Shown: positions 49,292 through 61,239 of the stretch, in pieces
How the letters are laid out: every line of letters begins with the position of its first letter
How positions within the stretch are numbered: the stretch's first letter is position 1
Assembly (NCBI RefSeq): GCF_910596095.1
Contig: NC_056542.1
Location: 29,952,957-30,016,956, forward strand
DNA: 64,000 nucleotides
Source: Thunnus maccoyii
Lineage: Eukaryota > Chordata > Actinopteri > Scombriformes > Scombridae
Reading direction: 5' to 3'
The notes under the pieces: model-generated
Told to the model about the DNA's origin: nothing
What the model saw: the letters and a program-made list of their open reading frames with translations, nothing else
The model's database searches: none
Position numbers and translations under genes: made by a program

Positions 49292-51127
49292 CTGTGGGTG
49301 CAGGAAAAAGAAAATCTGTCTAAATCCAAGGAGTGACATATACTCTAGTTGCAGCTTCACAAATGTGAAGACTTGTTGCATTTTAATGGAAATATTTTAA
49401 AGTAAATACAGTATCATCACACTACACTGCTGATTGGACAAATAAGCAATGTGAAGATCATCTCAGGCTCTAAGAAATAGCAGCAAAAATGTATTATTAT
49501 TTTTTGACATTTCATAGACTATATGCTAAACCTATTCATCAAAAAATATTAATAGATTAACCAATAATGAAATTAACCATTAGTTGCAGCTCTGAAGAAC
49601 TTTTCATGTCATGGACCTAAACAGAAGATTATATCTGAAGCCTGCCAATATACTACTGAAACATAAACCTGATACTTAACTCCTAACTGATCATTCCTAA
49701 ATAACTGAAATATTTGGCAGTTGATCCATTTCTGCTCTCATTAGAAATGTATATGAAACACACTTCTTCAGCCTCTTCAAAAATGTAAAATACCTGCGGT
49801 CTATTCTGTTTGCCTAAATACATAGATAGTGATAACTGAGTGACACATTGAACTATGAATGACCTCGTAATAGAGATGCTTCAAACACAGCTTAACATTT
49901 GTGCTGTGACGACTAATATGGACGTAATATGACCAGCTTTCATATAAACTGTTGTCTTCCCACAGTGCTGACATTATATTCATGTAATTTTTACATATTA
50001 TTTTTTACCGTATTTTTCATCTTATCCCAGTCCTGCATTTGCTGAACATATTGAACCCTGCCTTCAACCTCAGACCTCTGGATCTTCTGGTCACTCCTAA
50101 ATCTGGACTGCAGACTACCAGGAAACTGGATCTTCAACCAGCACAACAATTTCTGAATTACAACCTACAGTCTTAAGTCTTCCCTCCAATGTGTATTTAT
50201 TGCTGCTGATTAATCTTATAGATGTTCCCTTGTTGCCTAAATTGAAAAAGTATATTGTGCATTTTTAAAAGAAAAACACTACATACGTCTTAATGTTATC
50301 CAGTAAATGTGCTTAAGAATTATCTATGACAAATAGTAGTGCTGAAACCACCAAACCAACTCTATTCTAAACATTCATTGAACAAATCAGCCAGGACCTA
50401 CATTCCTTCATGTGTTAGCTATAACAATATCTGCCTTTTATCTTCATATTCATCTATATGACAGACTGAAGGTCTTGGACATACCTTGTGTTATGGTTGC
50501 ACAACCACAAATGACAAACAAAACGACTGAGTGAGTCACATGCAGGAAGTTCAAGAATGTCCGAGACAAACTACTTTACTCAAACTACGTTTTAAAAGCT
50601 AACATAGCGGACAGAGGCAGGTTTATACGAAGAAACTTCTGGCGCAGAAGCCACCAGTTAGCCGAACTGAACTGCGTCAATTCACCGCAGTTACACAGGA
50701 AGTCACATAATTAGTCTTCAGAATAAAGTGACGCCACTCACTAAAACAGGCAGCAGCGTTTTGTCCTGTCTTATTTTAGAAGTGCTAACCGGAAGTCTAC
50801 AGCTACATTCATGCTAATTTGACACAGACTTCTATTTTAGGCTAGTTGACATTGGCCAGTTTTGTCTGGAGGACAGGAGGTGGTTTTATAGGCTGTTGGA
50901 GCGCTTTCCACTGGCAGACGGCGGGAAGAGGCTTTCATTTCTTTAAAGCAAACAGCGTTTCGTCTTAGGAGAGGTTTCATAAGGCCAGACTCTGGACTGC
51001 TGCCAACTTAGCTGTTAGCGGTTAGCTGACTGCTAACTCCCAGACAGTCAGCAATATAAGTTGTCACCATTTGAGCCAAAAAAGAAGCAGTAAATAAAAA
51101 GCAGTGGTCACTTACGATGGAAGTTAC
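49292..51127 (-). other. fam210a: fam210a first intron
   Basis: Lies between the 5' non-coding exon and the start-codon exon. Holds the right end of a hAT MITE at 49539-49591; otherwise unique AT-rich DNA. Confidence 0.65.
49539..49591. mobile_element. right end of a GAGCTGCAA hAT MITE
   Basis: TTAACCAATAATGAAATTAA then CCATTAGTTGCAGCTC matches the right end of the element at 21436-21684. Confidence 0.6.
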
Positions 51128-51280
51128 CTGTTCACGCCCAGACTAAATCGGGCTCCTGAGTCCTGAGGGCCATGCAGACCTGCCCGGGTTATGTGCCGTT
51201 CAAGGACCGCATTTCTCGGTGCAGCAGCAGTAGGGACTGGACTGCACGGAGGGCAGCATGTACTCCCAACCGCGCGGGGA
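51128..51280 (-). other. fam210a: fam210a 5' non-coding exon (approximate transcription start)
   Basis: On the minus strand, a GC-richer segment ends GTGAACAG at 51128 before the donor GTAACTT. A second donor, GTAAGTG, lies 12 nt further (exon end 51116). The 5' boundary is not visible; it should lie near the promoter motifs at 51278-51369. No in-frame coding extension supported. Confidence 0.5.
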
Positions 51281-51369
51281 GCCACGGGAAATGTAGTTCG
51301 CATGGTCCAGCTGTAAAAGGGCCATGCGAACTTGCGAACCTGCGCAAGAACTTCATTTCCCAGCGCGCC
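51278..51369. promoter_or_regulatory. fam210a: palindromic promoter region of fam210a
   Basis: AGTTCGCATGG (51295-51305) and CCATGCGAACT (51322-51332) are a perfect 11-bp inverted repeat. Each arm adjoins a ZNF143/STAF-like motif in opposite orientation: GAACTACATTTCCCGTGG on the minus strand (about 51283-51300) and AACTTCATTTCCCAGCGCGC on the plus strand (51349-51368). The segment is CpG-rich against an AT-rich background. Such motifs are typical of TATA-less, often bidirectional housekeeping promoters. Confidence 0.6.
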
Positions 51370-51599
51370 TAGCGGGTAGTCAACTTCTTGGAAACAAACA
51401 TGAAATTGGCAAGATAGGTTTTCACTCGCAACTGACGACCTTCAAACGTGTCCCTATATCATTGATAATACATCATTAATAATACATTTAATTTGTACCG
51501 AACTTTTCTTTCATGGTGAAACTCAAAGTGCTACAGTATTTATAACATAGAACATACAACATAAAGAAAATAGTTTTAAAAGTTAAGATGAAAAAAGGT

Positions 51600-51805
51600 T
51601 TTTAGGCCTTTTTCTTTTTTTAAAGAGTCTAGGGTCTGTGCTGCCCTCAGATGGTTAGGAAAGCTGTTTCACAAGCGTGGTGCAACAGAGCAGAAGGCTC
51701 AATCCCCTATGGTGCAGAGTTAGTACTGGGGGCCCAGAGGAGCAAGCTGCTGGCAGATCTGAGGGTTCAGGTGGAGGTTAGTGGTGTGATCAGTTCCTGT
51801 AGGTA
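51600..51805. repeat. interspersed repeat with CTGTGCTGCCCTCAG core
   Basis: Contains GGTCTGTGCTGCCCTCAGAT, CAACAGAGCAGAAGGC and GCTGCTGGCAGATCTGAGG in an order I recognise from dispersed fish repeats. May be a retroelement 3' region; class uncertain. Confidence 0.45.
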
Positions 51806-53564
51806 ATGAGGCTCATGTCCGTATGTGTAGAAATATAAATGTGTCAGTGTACCATACACTTTTAATGTTTGATTTGACCTGCTATGAATTGTCAGTAACA
51901 AATAACGGCACTTACTTAATAAGGTAAAATGCACTATGTCGACAACCTGGTTCACATGGGCAACAGATATAAATACAACTAACAGTGTTAGTACATTCTG
52001 TGCATTTAACACCATTCAACACACCCATGTACAAGCAAACGTGACACTTTGCACATATCATCTGTGACATATATACACCCTTTTTCTGCATTACATGAAG
52101 TCTACCAGCAGAGGGTGGTGCAGTCATACTGTCGGGGCTAAGCTGTGTTGTTTTTCCCATGCACAGTAAGAGACAAATGTTATGAAAGCATGTTATCAAT
52201 AGCATGTTTAGTCTTTATTTAAAACACATGGTTTGGAATTGCATCTCAAATGAGGTTAATGTTTGGTCTGAAAATATATTAGCTGTTGCAGTCTTGCAGT
52301 TACGCATGAAACTTGTGTTGATCTTTTTTAGAAAATTTTCTGCCCTGAATCTCCACTTGATACAGGGATCATCCCTGAAGTTGATTAGGATTCAGGATCA
52401 TGTTCATAGATACTAAGCAGAGCTGATGTTCATTGACAGAGGGGTTAAAAACACATCCTCCAGCTGAAGAGTGTCTTACCACTAAGTCAATCTTTGCAGC
52501 CATTTTCTCCGCGTGTTTGTGCACAAACGTGTTGTAATTAAGATCACGTTTCTATGATTGAGCTCCAAGCACACCAATCATCCCTGCGTCAAGAGTCAGA
52601 TCAATTCTGTGTGACAGATCTGAATTGCATCTAAGATGTTTGTTGTGTATCCATCTGTCTGCTGTGTGGGCTGAGAAGGGGACAAGTCATCCCATTAATT
52701 TCAGTGACTGCTGGGACAGTGCAGTTTCTGCATTCTGTGCACTCACACAAAATAGCAGAAGACATGCTACTATGCATTAGCATGAAATTATAATAAACAT
52801 TATTATATAGTGTTATAGTTACACAATTAGAACAACTGAGTCCTGGTACTGCTGTGTATATCAGGAAGAAACCTTAAAAAGTCTGATTATTTGCTAATGA
52901 ATTAAAATTCCTATGGCAGGAATTTTATATATGAGACATACACAACCCAGCACGAACAGAGCTTCTATACAATCTAACCACCTCGTGATATAAGGATGAT
53001 TGCATCATTGCGGGTATTAACTTCATGCACCATCCTTAAATGCACATTTTTTTTCTGATATAATCAGAAACAAACAAACAAACAAACAAAAAATCTGGTG
53101 TCATGCTGTGGTGCTGAATCTCAGTCACACAGTCAAAATAATTTGGGTTAAAGGTTAAAGAAGCCAGCTTGTGATTGGACAGCTTTCAGGCTGATTCCTT
53201 TGGGGTAAATGGGGTGGAAGTTGGGTGGAATAAGGTATGGTTGAGGGGCAGAGCTGACAGTAATAGAAGAAATCTGTGATTGGACTGCTGGTCAGCTACC
53301 AACTGTAATGTATGTGAATGCACAGTGTGTTGTAGTATGCAGAAATTAGGAGAAAATGAGAGTTCAGTCAACTTTTTTTAAGTGACTAAAACTTTACAGA
53401 GATATTTGTTGATGTGTAATGCCATATACCCTTGTCCCGATTTAGACTTTGTGTCACAAGTGTTTGTACAGTTGCTAAATCCAGAGAGCCCTTGTGAGTA
53501 GAAGCTTATAGAGCTTTGTACTGACAGAAAATATCATTTTCTTTCCTTTGTGAAGTGGTCAATG

Positions 53565-53830
53565 CCCCCATCTGCATGACTCACTGAATGGTTTGATGAG
53601 TGTAAAATTGATGTGAATCATATGCTATGGCCTTTGCAGTGACTAGATCACAACCCAACTGAACACATACAGAAGATTTTGGACCAACATGTTAGACAGC
53701 ACTCTCCATCACCATCATCACCAACATCACCAACACCAAATGAGGGACCCAATGAAAGAATTCTGTTCATCTCTCTTGTAAAGATTTTATGGCCCAAAGT
53801 AGCAGCATTTTAAGCATATGGAGTTGTGTT
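53565..53830 (+). mobile_element. degenerate Tc1-like transposase fragment
   Basis: The plus-strand frame at about 53630-53715 reads WPLQ*LDHNPTEHIQKILD and then QHVRQHSPSPS, comparable to the SPDLNPIEHLWEILD region (third acidic residue) of Tc1-type transposases. Stops and frameshifts interrupt it. Followed by a (CACCAT/CACCAA)n-like stretch (53706-53738). Confidence 0.55.
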
Positions 53831-53831
53831 T

Positions 53832-54125
53832 AAAGGAATACTTTGACATTTTGGGTAAAGCTTTATTAGCATAAAGACTGGGAGTAGGGGGAACAGCTAG
53901 CTTGGCTCGGTCCAAATTTACAAAATTCTCCTACCACCACCTCTAAAGTTCACTAATAAAAATGTTATATCTTGTTTGTTTAATCTATACCCAAACTGAA
54001 ATATGAATACAGTGCTGGTAGGTTTGTTTTTGAACTTTTGACAGACCCAGGCTACCTGTTTCCATCTGCTTCCAGTCTTTATGCTAAGCTAAGTTTACTG
54101 ACTCCCACCTCTTGCTCCAGTTGTT
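53832..54125. mobile_element. MITE with TTTGACATTTTGGG end, internally shortened
   Basis: Begins AAAGGAATACTTTGACATTT and contains GCATAAAGACTGGGAGTAGG, AACAGCTAGCTTGGC and CCAGTCTTTATGCTAAGCTA. The block near 53870-53895 and the one near 54070-54095 are inverted copies (TTAGCATAAAGACTGG and CCAGTCTTTATGCTAA). A very common fish long-TIR repeat type. Confidence 0.65.
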
Positions 54126-54211
54126 GCAAGCCTCAAACACCCAAGATGATGAAATCGGTTGAGCTGCCTGACAATTAAGATAACACGACTAAACACATAC
54201 CAGCTTTGAAA

Positions 54212-54522
54212 GGGGAATTCCACTGATTTTATACATAAAACTCAGTTTACTAGTCATGGGGAGTACTGCTCGGATTGTGAACACATATAGCATCTGTTCT
54301 GTGGCTCTTGTGAAGAAAATAACCCCTGATGATATCATCAGGGTTATCTGAGTTTGTGTTTGTTATAAACAGGATGTGTGAGGTTTGAAAGAAGTTGGCA
54401 TTTAGGAGACTAAATGAAAGACAGTATTGAGTTGCATTATGGGAAATCCATAATAGGATCCAGTGCTTTTGGAGCTTGACCCATACTAGGATCAATACTA
54501 GATAACTGTAGTGCCCCTTTAA
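54212..54522. repeat. interspersed repeat, TTGCATTATGGGAAAT family
   Basis: From GGGGAATTCCACTGATTTTA to ACTGTAGTGCCCCTTTAA, with GATGATATCATCAGGGTTAT and GAGTTGCATTATGGGAAATC. Same family as 40205-40500 and (inverted) 38860-39060. Confidence 0.6.
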
Positions 54523-54789
54523 GGTCCACTTAATAATACAATGAACACTTTCAAATGACCACCAGGATACAAATTAGAAATGAAACAGAAAAAGTGAATT
54601 ATTTGAATAAATTTTGTTGAAATAGAATCTTTGCTCCATTGCACTGAACAGAGTCAGTTGAGATGGTTTTGGCTCGGTTTGATTAGGATGCTCCCTGGAT
54701 GGGAGGAGGACAAGGAGTAGATGCAGAACAACCTGGAACATATATATTTTCCATTATATATATTCCATCTTGTGGTTGGGGAGAGGGAT

Positions 54790-55290
54790 GTCTGAGCTGC
54801 CTTACTTAGCCTGTGTCACCACTGTGACACCCGTTTCCATCTCTTCCTGTCCTCTGCATCTTCCTCTGTCACACCATCCACCTGCATGTCTTCCCTCACC
54901 CTATCCATAAACCTTCTCTTTGGCCTTCCTCTTTTCCTCCTGCCTGGCAGGTCCATCTTCAGCATCCTTCTCCCAATATAACCAGCATCTCTCTTTCGCC
55001 TCTCTTCCACCGCCTCCAAACCATACAAGATAGCTTGTAAACCTTCCTTTTCACTCTTGCTGGTACCCTTCCGTCGCAAATCACTCTGGACACTCTTCTC
55101 CATCCACTCGACCCTGCCTGCACTCTCTTCTTCACCTCTCTTCCACACTCCCCATTGCTTTGAACAGTTGACCCCAAGCATTTAAACTCATCCACCTTCG
55201 CCACCTTTATTCCTTGCATCCTAACCATTCTGCTGTCCTCCCTACCATTCATGCACATGTATTCCGTCTTGCTCCTAGTGACTTTCATTA
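54790..55290 (-). mobile_element. RTE-like LINE, C-terminal fragment of ORF2 with internal deletion
   Basis: Two minus-strand frames together give a LINE ORF2 tail. One carries KCLGSTVQSNGECGREVKKR and VPARVKRKVYK; the other carries LYGLEAVEERRKRDAGYIGR, LPGRRKRGRPKRRFMD and VTEEDAEDRKRWKR. They overlap and are offset by a frame. Between LYGLE and GYIGRRML the usual stretch of about 60-70 residues is missing, so there was an internal deletion plus a frameshift. The reverse transcriptase core and endonuclease are absent. Clade assignment (RTE/BovB-like) is by resemblance only. Confidence 0.75.
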
Positions 55291-56559
55291 CCGTAGAACG
55301 TCTATGTTCCTACGCATGCTGTGCACTGCATTAAGCCGCAGGTCAGCTGTTTGGGTCAAAAAGTGCTGTTGCAGCGTAATACAGTGTGTGGCATGAGTAG
55401 GAAATGGATGTTCTACTGTTGAGAAAATGTAGTGCCAGAGGAAAGGGCTGTCTGATGGCAAGGTAAAGTGGTGAAAATATTCTAAATATAGTGTACACTT
55501 AAACTGCTATTGATTTTTTTCTTTTAGGTGGTCCTTTTTTAGATGACTAAAATATGTTTTGCTGCTGGCCCTGTTCACAGCCTCACATTGTTTAGCTTCT
55601 GTGCCAGTATGCCTGTCTGCTTCTCCAAACTGGGAGTGTGCTGACCCAAATCTACTGCAGGTAATACACTGACTATGGATAACGACCTCAAACCCGCATT
55701 TCACAAGTTGCAGAAGCTGTTTCTAACAAGCACCAGTTAAAAACAAAGCTGTCAGATTTCTAGCAAGTCACAGAGCAATTTGTAATGTAAAAACTGAAAA
55801 TGGCCTGTGTGAAATGACAGTCCAAAGACCTCTTCACAGATTTTAAGGCTGCATTTGGTGTGCAGATGTGATATTGTTGTTGGGGTTGTTCAGTTAGCAG
55901 CACGCACACAGCAATGAACAATAGGATCAAAATGAGGGTGAGAGGCCTGTCCCATATTCATAAACAGACTCAAGCAAGCTTCAGAGTCGGCCTCTCAGGT
56001 CTACCATCTGTGGTGAAGTGCCTACATTCAGATTACATTCAGCAGTCGAGATGGATTGTTATCATACAGACCATTAGAATTCAAGTGTTTTCATGGCATT
56101 TTCTGCTACACCACACAGTGCTTCATGATTAAAATGTTAATATTTTTTGTTTTGTTCAGTTTACATCATTTCCTTCTGCATCAGGGTTCTGCCTTCAGGC
56201 TGTTCACAGTTATTTACTAAACACTATGTCATACCAACAAGATGTTCTGTGCTGCAGTGAGACACAAACTGCCACTGTGGTAGGCCTAATCACAAACACT
56301 TTCAGTGGCTGACTCATTCTTTTTACAGATTTTTCTGATAGCAGATAAAAAGAGTGATGTAAATGCTTCATTAGTGACCAATAGGAAGAGGAACAGCTTG
56401 ACATAGGCATTTAAAATGGACATATTTTTACCATATAAAGTCATTATGGCATCCACGTTAGCAAACACTTGCCTATTTAAGGGACTATTTACGGTATACT
56501 CATATCACCATACTCCGTAGCTTTGGAAACCCCCTTCCCCAACACTTTCCTGAGCTCAC

Positions 56560-56990
56560 CTTACAGCTCTGATAAACATCCCTGTACATGACCAGCACCA
56601 AACAACAGACATAGTTAGTGATTTGCTGGTGAACATAGTGGAGCATTTAGCAGCTTAAGATATTTTTCCCAGGAGTTGGTGAAGACCAAAAGAGAGCTAA
56701 AAGAAAAATTAATATTAGACCTAGATTGATCAGGTGGCCAGAAACAACTCCAAATGAATATTGCTCTGTATCTGCTGGATAGCAACCACTAACATGTTAG
56801 CCATATCAACATGACAAACATCCAATATTTAATCCTGGTTTTGTGCTGGGCAGGTAGTGTTCAGTGTGTTTATCAGAGTCTTTTCAATGAGAACAGCTGC
56901 CTGCCGCGGATGGAAACAAGGCTCATGAGAGCAGCAAGAGTGAACCAAAACAGTAAAGCTGTGGGCCGTAAAACCAAAACAATTTTTAAT
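56560..56990. repeat. teleost interspersed repeat (AGCATTTAGCAGC family)
   Basis: Contains CATAGTGGAGCATTTAGCAG, 'GTGGCCAGAAACAACTCCAAA', shortened here to GTGGCCAGAAACAACTCC, then 'TGCTGGGCAGGTAGTGTTCA' and 'GAGTGAACCAAAACAG'. A related, partly inverted copy is at 45860-46200. The 60-codon frame inside is not a gene. Confidence 0.55.
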
Positions 56991-58400
56991 TAACCTTTAT
57001 TTATCCAGGAGAGTCCCATTGAGATGAAGAATCTCCTTATTCAGGGAGACCTGGCCAAGACAGGCAGCAGCATAAATACAAACACATAGTTACAGACAAA
57101 AAACACAAATTGAGATAAAATTAAAGAGAACTTAAAAAACAAGCATGGGGAGCTCACATTTCAAAAGAGAGTCAAGGAGTCAGTTTCTTAACCAGGTAAA
57201 TTAAAATCATTGACATCTTATGGAATCTGCCTCTAATTCTTTCATTTTGGATTTAAAAGCATTTAACAAGATTAATTCATTGAGTTTCAAGTCATTTTGC
57301 AACGTATTCCATACTGAGGGTGCAGAATACACAAATGTCCTTTTTCCAATTTCAGCATGGGCATTTGGGACAATAGCATAAAGACGTTGTGAGAATGAAA
57401 GGAGTATTGTCTGGCACTTTTCTGCATGATAAAGACACAAAAGTAGCATGGGAGCAGACTAAGAATTGCCATGTATATGAAGGTTTACCAATGTAAGAGC
57501 CTACATGTGGCCAAAACAGGCCATCCTTCCCGAGTATAACTCACAGTGGTGAGTCAGAGCTTTACAATTGGTAACGAACCTCAAGGAAGCACAGTAAGCT
57601 GTGTCAACCATATGAAGACACTGAGCAGAGGTATGCATATATCAAAGATCACCATAGTCCAACACAGGTAAAAAAGTGGTGGCAACAAATCGCTTTTTTA
57701 CATCAGAAGAAAAACACAATTTATTTAAAAAATATAACACAGTTTTAGCCTCAGCCTTTTCACCAGGTACTACACATGTGGCTTAAAAGTGTTGGTCTTA
57801 TGTGCATTAAGAATGTGTTCCAGCTGAAATAGGGTATTTTGGACAACAATAAAAGCATTTTGCAAGTATTCAATGGCCTGTACAAGAGTTGATGTACAGC
57901 AGTATATAACTGTCATCAGCATAAAAATGAAAATTAGCATCTGACACGTTTTGACCCTGCCAACTGTAGTAAACATTATTTATATAAATAGTGAATAGAA
58001 GTAGACCTAATACAGAGCCCTGTGATACACCCTCATAGACAGATATTATATCAGAACATAGACTATCAGATCTAATGCATTGAGACCTATTACTAAGATA
58101 GTTAAGAACCAAGTGATTGCTTGCTCCGAGTTAAAAATCAAGCTGAAAGATGCTAAAAAATCCCAGCAGAGCTCAGGGGAACCGTAGGCTTGGGTTATAT
58201 TTCTCAGCAGTTTTATTACTAATATAAATATTGATAAGTGCAGCTTTAACAATAGATAAGTCAGTAAATCCTAAAGAAAACAAACTATATATAAGTAGTA
58301 ACGGGGACACACATTCAAGCAAAATGCTGGCAGTCAGTTGGAGAATTTTTTCCCGATAAGACAAACAGTTTATTTGCATAATCTGTGAGTAGTAGAATAC
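56990..58400 (-). mobile_element. L2-type LINE, 5'-truncated, 3' end retained
   Basis: On the minus strand, 58112-57870 encodes part of a reverse transcriptase: NYLSNRSQCIRSDSLCSD, SQGSVLGLLLFTIYINN and the catalytic FYADD motif. Next come LPVLDYGDL (about 57690) and a C-terminal region, GKRTFVYSAPSVWNTLQNDL (57350-57280). The 3' UTR follows (57200-56995), ending with GGATAAATAAAGGTTAATT, a typical L2-like tail. Several stops and frameshifts, with endonuclease and upstream RT motifs absent, show a dead copy. Confidence 0.8.
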
Positions 58401-58635
58401 TGGAGAGTTTTAAAAAATGGATATATTGGACAATCTTTTTTAATTCATTTTAATCCTAAACACATATTACAAAACATTTCTGATATAGATCCCTAAAATG
58501 TATTAATTTAAAATAGCGTAGAGCTCAGTATGTTGGTATACATAATGTGTATTGTATATCGTCAATATACAATGATATACAATATGCAATTGTATATTTT
58601 AATGATATATTTCCCAGTTGAAAAATAAATGTGTC

Positions 58636-58808
58636 AGTCCTTTCTATTGGACAGTACATAATGGTGACTCTGTTTATAAATGAGTAAAAACATATTTTCT
58701 TCATTTTTGCTCTGCAATTTCTATTTGATAATGGTTGACATTATGTACCAATACATTTTCTCTTTTAAGTGAATGAGACGTTGTGTCCAAACTTTTGACT
58801 AGTACTGT
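58636..58808. mobile_element. Tc1-like element terminus
   Basis: Ends TGTGTCCAAACTTTTGACTA then GTACTGTA, which is the Tc1-type terminal inverted repeat. Left end not located. The preceding 58500-58615 is a (TATACAAT)-like AT-rich stretch. Confidence 0.5.
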
Positions 58809-60264
58809 ATCTATAAAAAGCTAAAAATCAATTAGCTGATAATATTGGTTTGGTTGGTTTGTAGTAAACAGGTCATTTGGAGAAATTCTTCATCTGTAGA
58901 AAAACATATTAGTAGTGGTGTATATGAATCATGCCCAAAGAAAGCATGCACAAAGTCAAAGGCCTCGTGATATGAGGGTGATTGCTGTTTTTACACGCCT
59001 CAAAATGGGCTAAGTATCATGGGAGCATAGTTTTCATTTTATGTATATTATCTTCTTATGTCAGCTGAAGATGAATGAAACGTTTCACTGTGTAACAACA
59101 TGTCCTGTGAATACAGGGCTCAATGCTTCTTTGTTTCAGCTCCAGCCTCTATTTAGTCTCACAAGAGACATTATGCATGATAGCCATTTAGTGAACAAAT
59201 TGTTTTTCTGTGCTTTGTAAGTTATGAAAATGACTCATCTCCTGTGTTGTAATAGGAGATTTATTTGGCTGTATCATACTTTTTTGTCTTTGGTGTCAAC
59301 CTTTCAGTAACAGTAGAACAAAATATAGAAGACAAAATAAGTTTAAATGTGAGCAATCACTGCCATGTGTGTCTAATTGGCACCCAGCTCTGTCAGTGAT
59401 GCACTTTTAAATATCAGCACCTGCATCCATTTTTACCCACTGTGTTTTCTCTCTGTGTCTTATCTTCAGTCAGTGGCTGATTTTGGTAATTGCAGACCTT
59501 TTCAGTACAAAGCAGCCACCTTACAGAGATGAGTCACTGCAAAATACTCTGCTTTGTCATTGCCTGCAATGCAGGGTTAAGCAATCAATGGCCAAAGGTG
59601 TGTTGGGCTCAACTAAGGCACAAATAATGCAGGGCTATTCCTCTTTCACATGGTAATCACAGTTACTGTGTCCTCAGAGGCTGTGCAGCTGTGAACCCAG
59701 TTGTGTTTCTTGTATGAACTGTCTAAATGCCACTAGAGGTCACCATGTCTGAGGTTTAAGGGTTTAAGATGAACCTGTTGATCACAAAAATTATGGTCAT
59801 ATGGTTCAGGACAACTCTGTTCTGTAGAAAATGTTTGTGGCTCATACAAGTCTAATACTTCTAAAAGCTAGTACATGTTGTTATAAATGGCATGTTAGAC
59901 TTAACCTAATGTAAAAACTGTAAAATGACACTGGCCTTTAAAGTCTGGGGGATATGGTTACTTATTGTGTGAGAAACTGAAGAGGAGAATCAACACCATA
60001 AATTAACTAATGCACCACAAGTCTAATGCATGCAAAGAGGACTTTTTTTCCCATTAATATATGATAATAATGAGCCATGTGTGAATTATTAAAGACCCCC
60101 CTCAGGCATGTTGAGACAGAAAAATACTCTGCTTTGAATAATAATTTGTGTCTGATAAGTTTTTTCCACAAAAAGTACAATTACCATTTTAAAAGTCTTA
60201 AAATTACATCTTCATTCTCATTGAAAATCCAGAATCTATGAATATGAAAATATTTTTAATTTCA

Positions 60265-60560
60265 AAAGTTTAACTGCTATCAAGATGTCTCCTACTTCCC
60301 TGAAAAGTCAACTCTCAGTGTATGTGCACTGGAGGCTTCAGGTTTCCACATCATACTTGTATAATTTGCACACTGGACTATGATTGGTCCCACAATTGTT
60401 GTGATGTCACAAGTCATACTAGGTACACCCCTTAAACTCAGCTTAAAGGTGAGCACAGAGAAGGTTTCCACTTTCAGCAGATTAAAGTATGCACATACAT
60501 GCACAGTACAGGTCAAATTGAAAGAACAAGAAGAAAAATAAATAAATTTTTGACTGGAAG
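60265..60560. repeat. interspersed repeat, inverted CTTCTCTGTGCTC family
   Basis: Contains CTTAAAGGTGAGCACAGAGA then AGGTTTCC and TTTCAGCAGATTAAAG. This is the reverse complement arrangement of the block at 63760-63815. Confidence 0.45.
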
Positions 60561-60858
60561 GGGACTTTAAATACTTGAACTTACAACAGTCACAAAAAAC
60601 ACAAACATTATAAGTAAATATTTCTTTTGAGTTTCCCACTGCAGTTATATAGGTTAATCTATTTTATTATGAACAATACTGATGTAGATCACTCAACATA
60701 CACTGTTCTATTTAGCCAGTATTAGTATGTTTTATAAAATGATTCATTTGAAATAAATGTACATTGAAATTGATTGATGACAAACAAAAGTCAAAAGTAG
60801 CCAATAAATGATGAAATGGAATACATGGATTTTCTGACTTTTTATCAATTGAATTATC

Positions 60859-60896
60859 TTGTATTATTATTATCATTATTATAATTATTATTATTT
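60859..60896. repeat. (ATT)n microsatellite
   Basis: Imperfect ATT/TAT trinucleotide run. Confidence 0.8.
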
Positions 60897-61239
60897 GGTC
60901 TACCGTGTTGCTCAGACCTTAAAGTTAAGGTATATACCTTTTCCACTGTGGACATATGGCAAGTATAGGAATACTAAACAATAAATGTGAATACTAAAAT
61001 GTAGTGTCACTATAGCAGAGGTACATGACAATCATAAATTAAGCAAATTGACTTAGTAATGTCACACAAAAATATCTAAAGTTTGCTCACATTAACTTCC
61101 GTAAGCTACTGGTCATACCAGACCAAAGTTGTAGGGGCAAAATCCCAGAGGATACTGAAATGAGTAAGGGTGTGTTTTATTGCTTATGTCTTACTTTTTA
61201 TTTGTGAGAGGAATTATTTTAAGTCTCAAACACTTACAC

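Noticed and set aside
51172..51372. 66-codon frame with many Cys/Arg at the fam210a promoter, as a possible RNMT start
   Set aside because: No similarity to the RNMT N-terminus, no donor found, and it overlaps the promoter palindrome.
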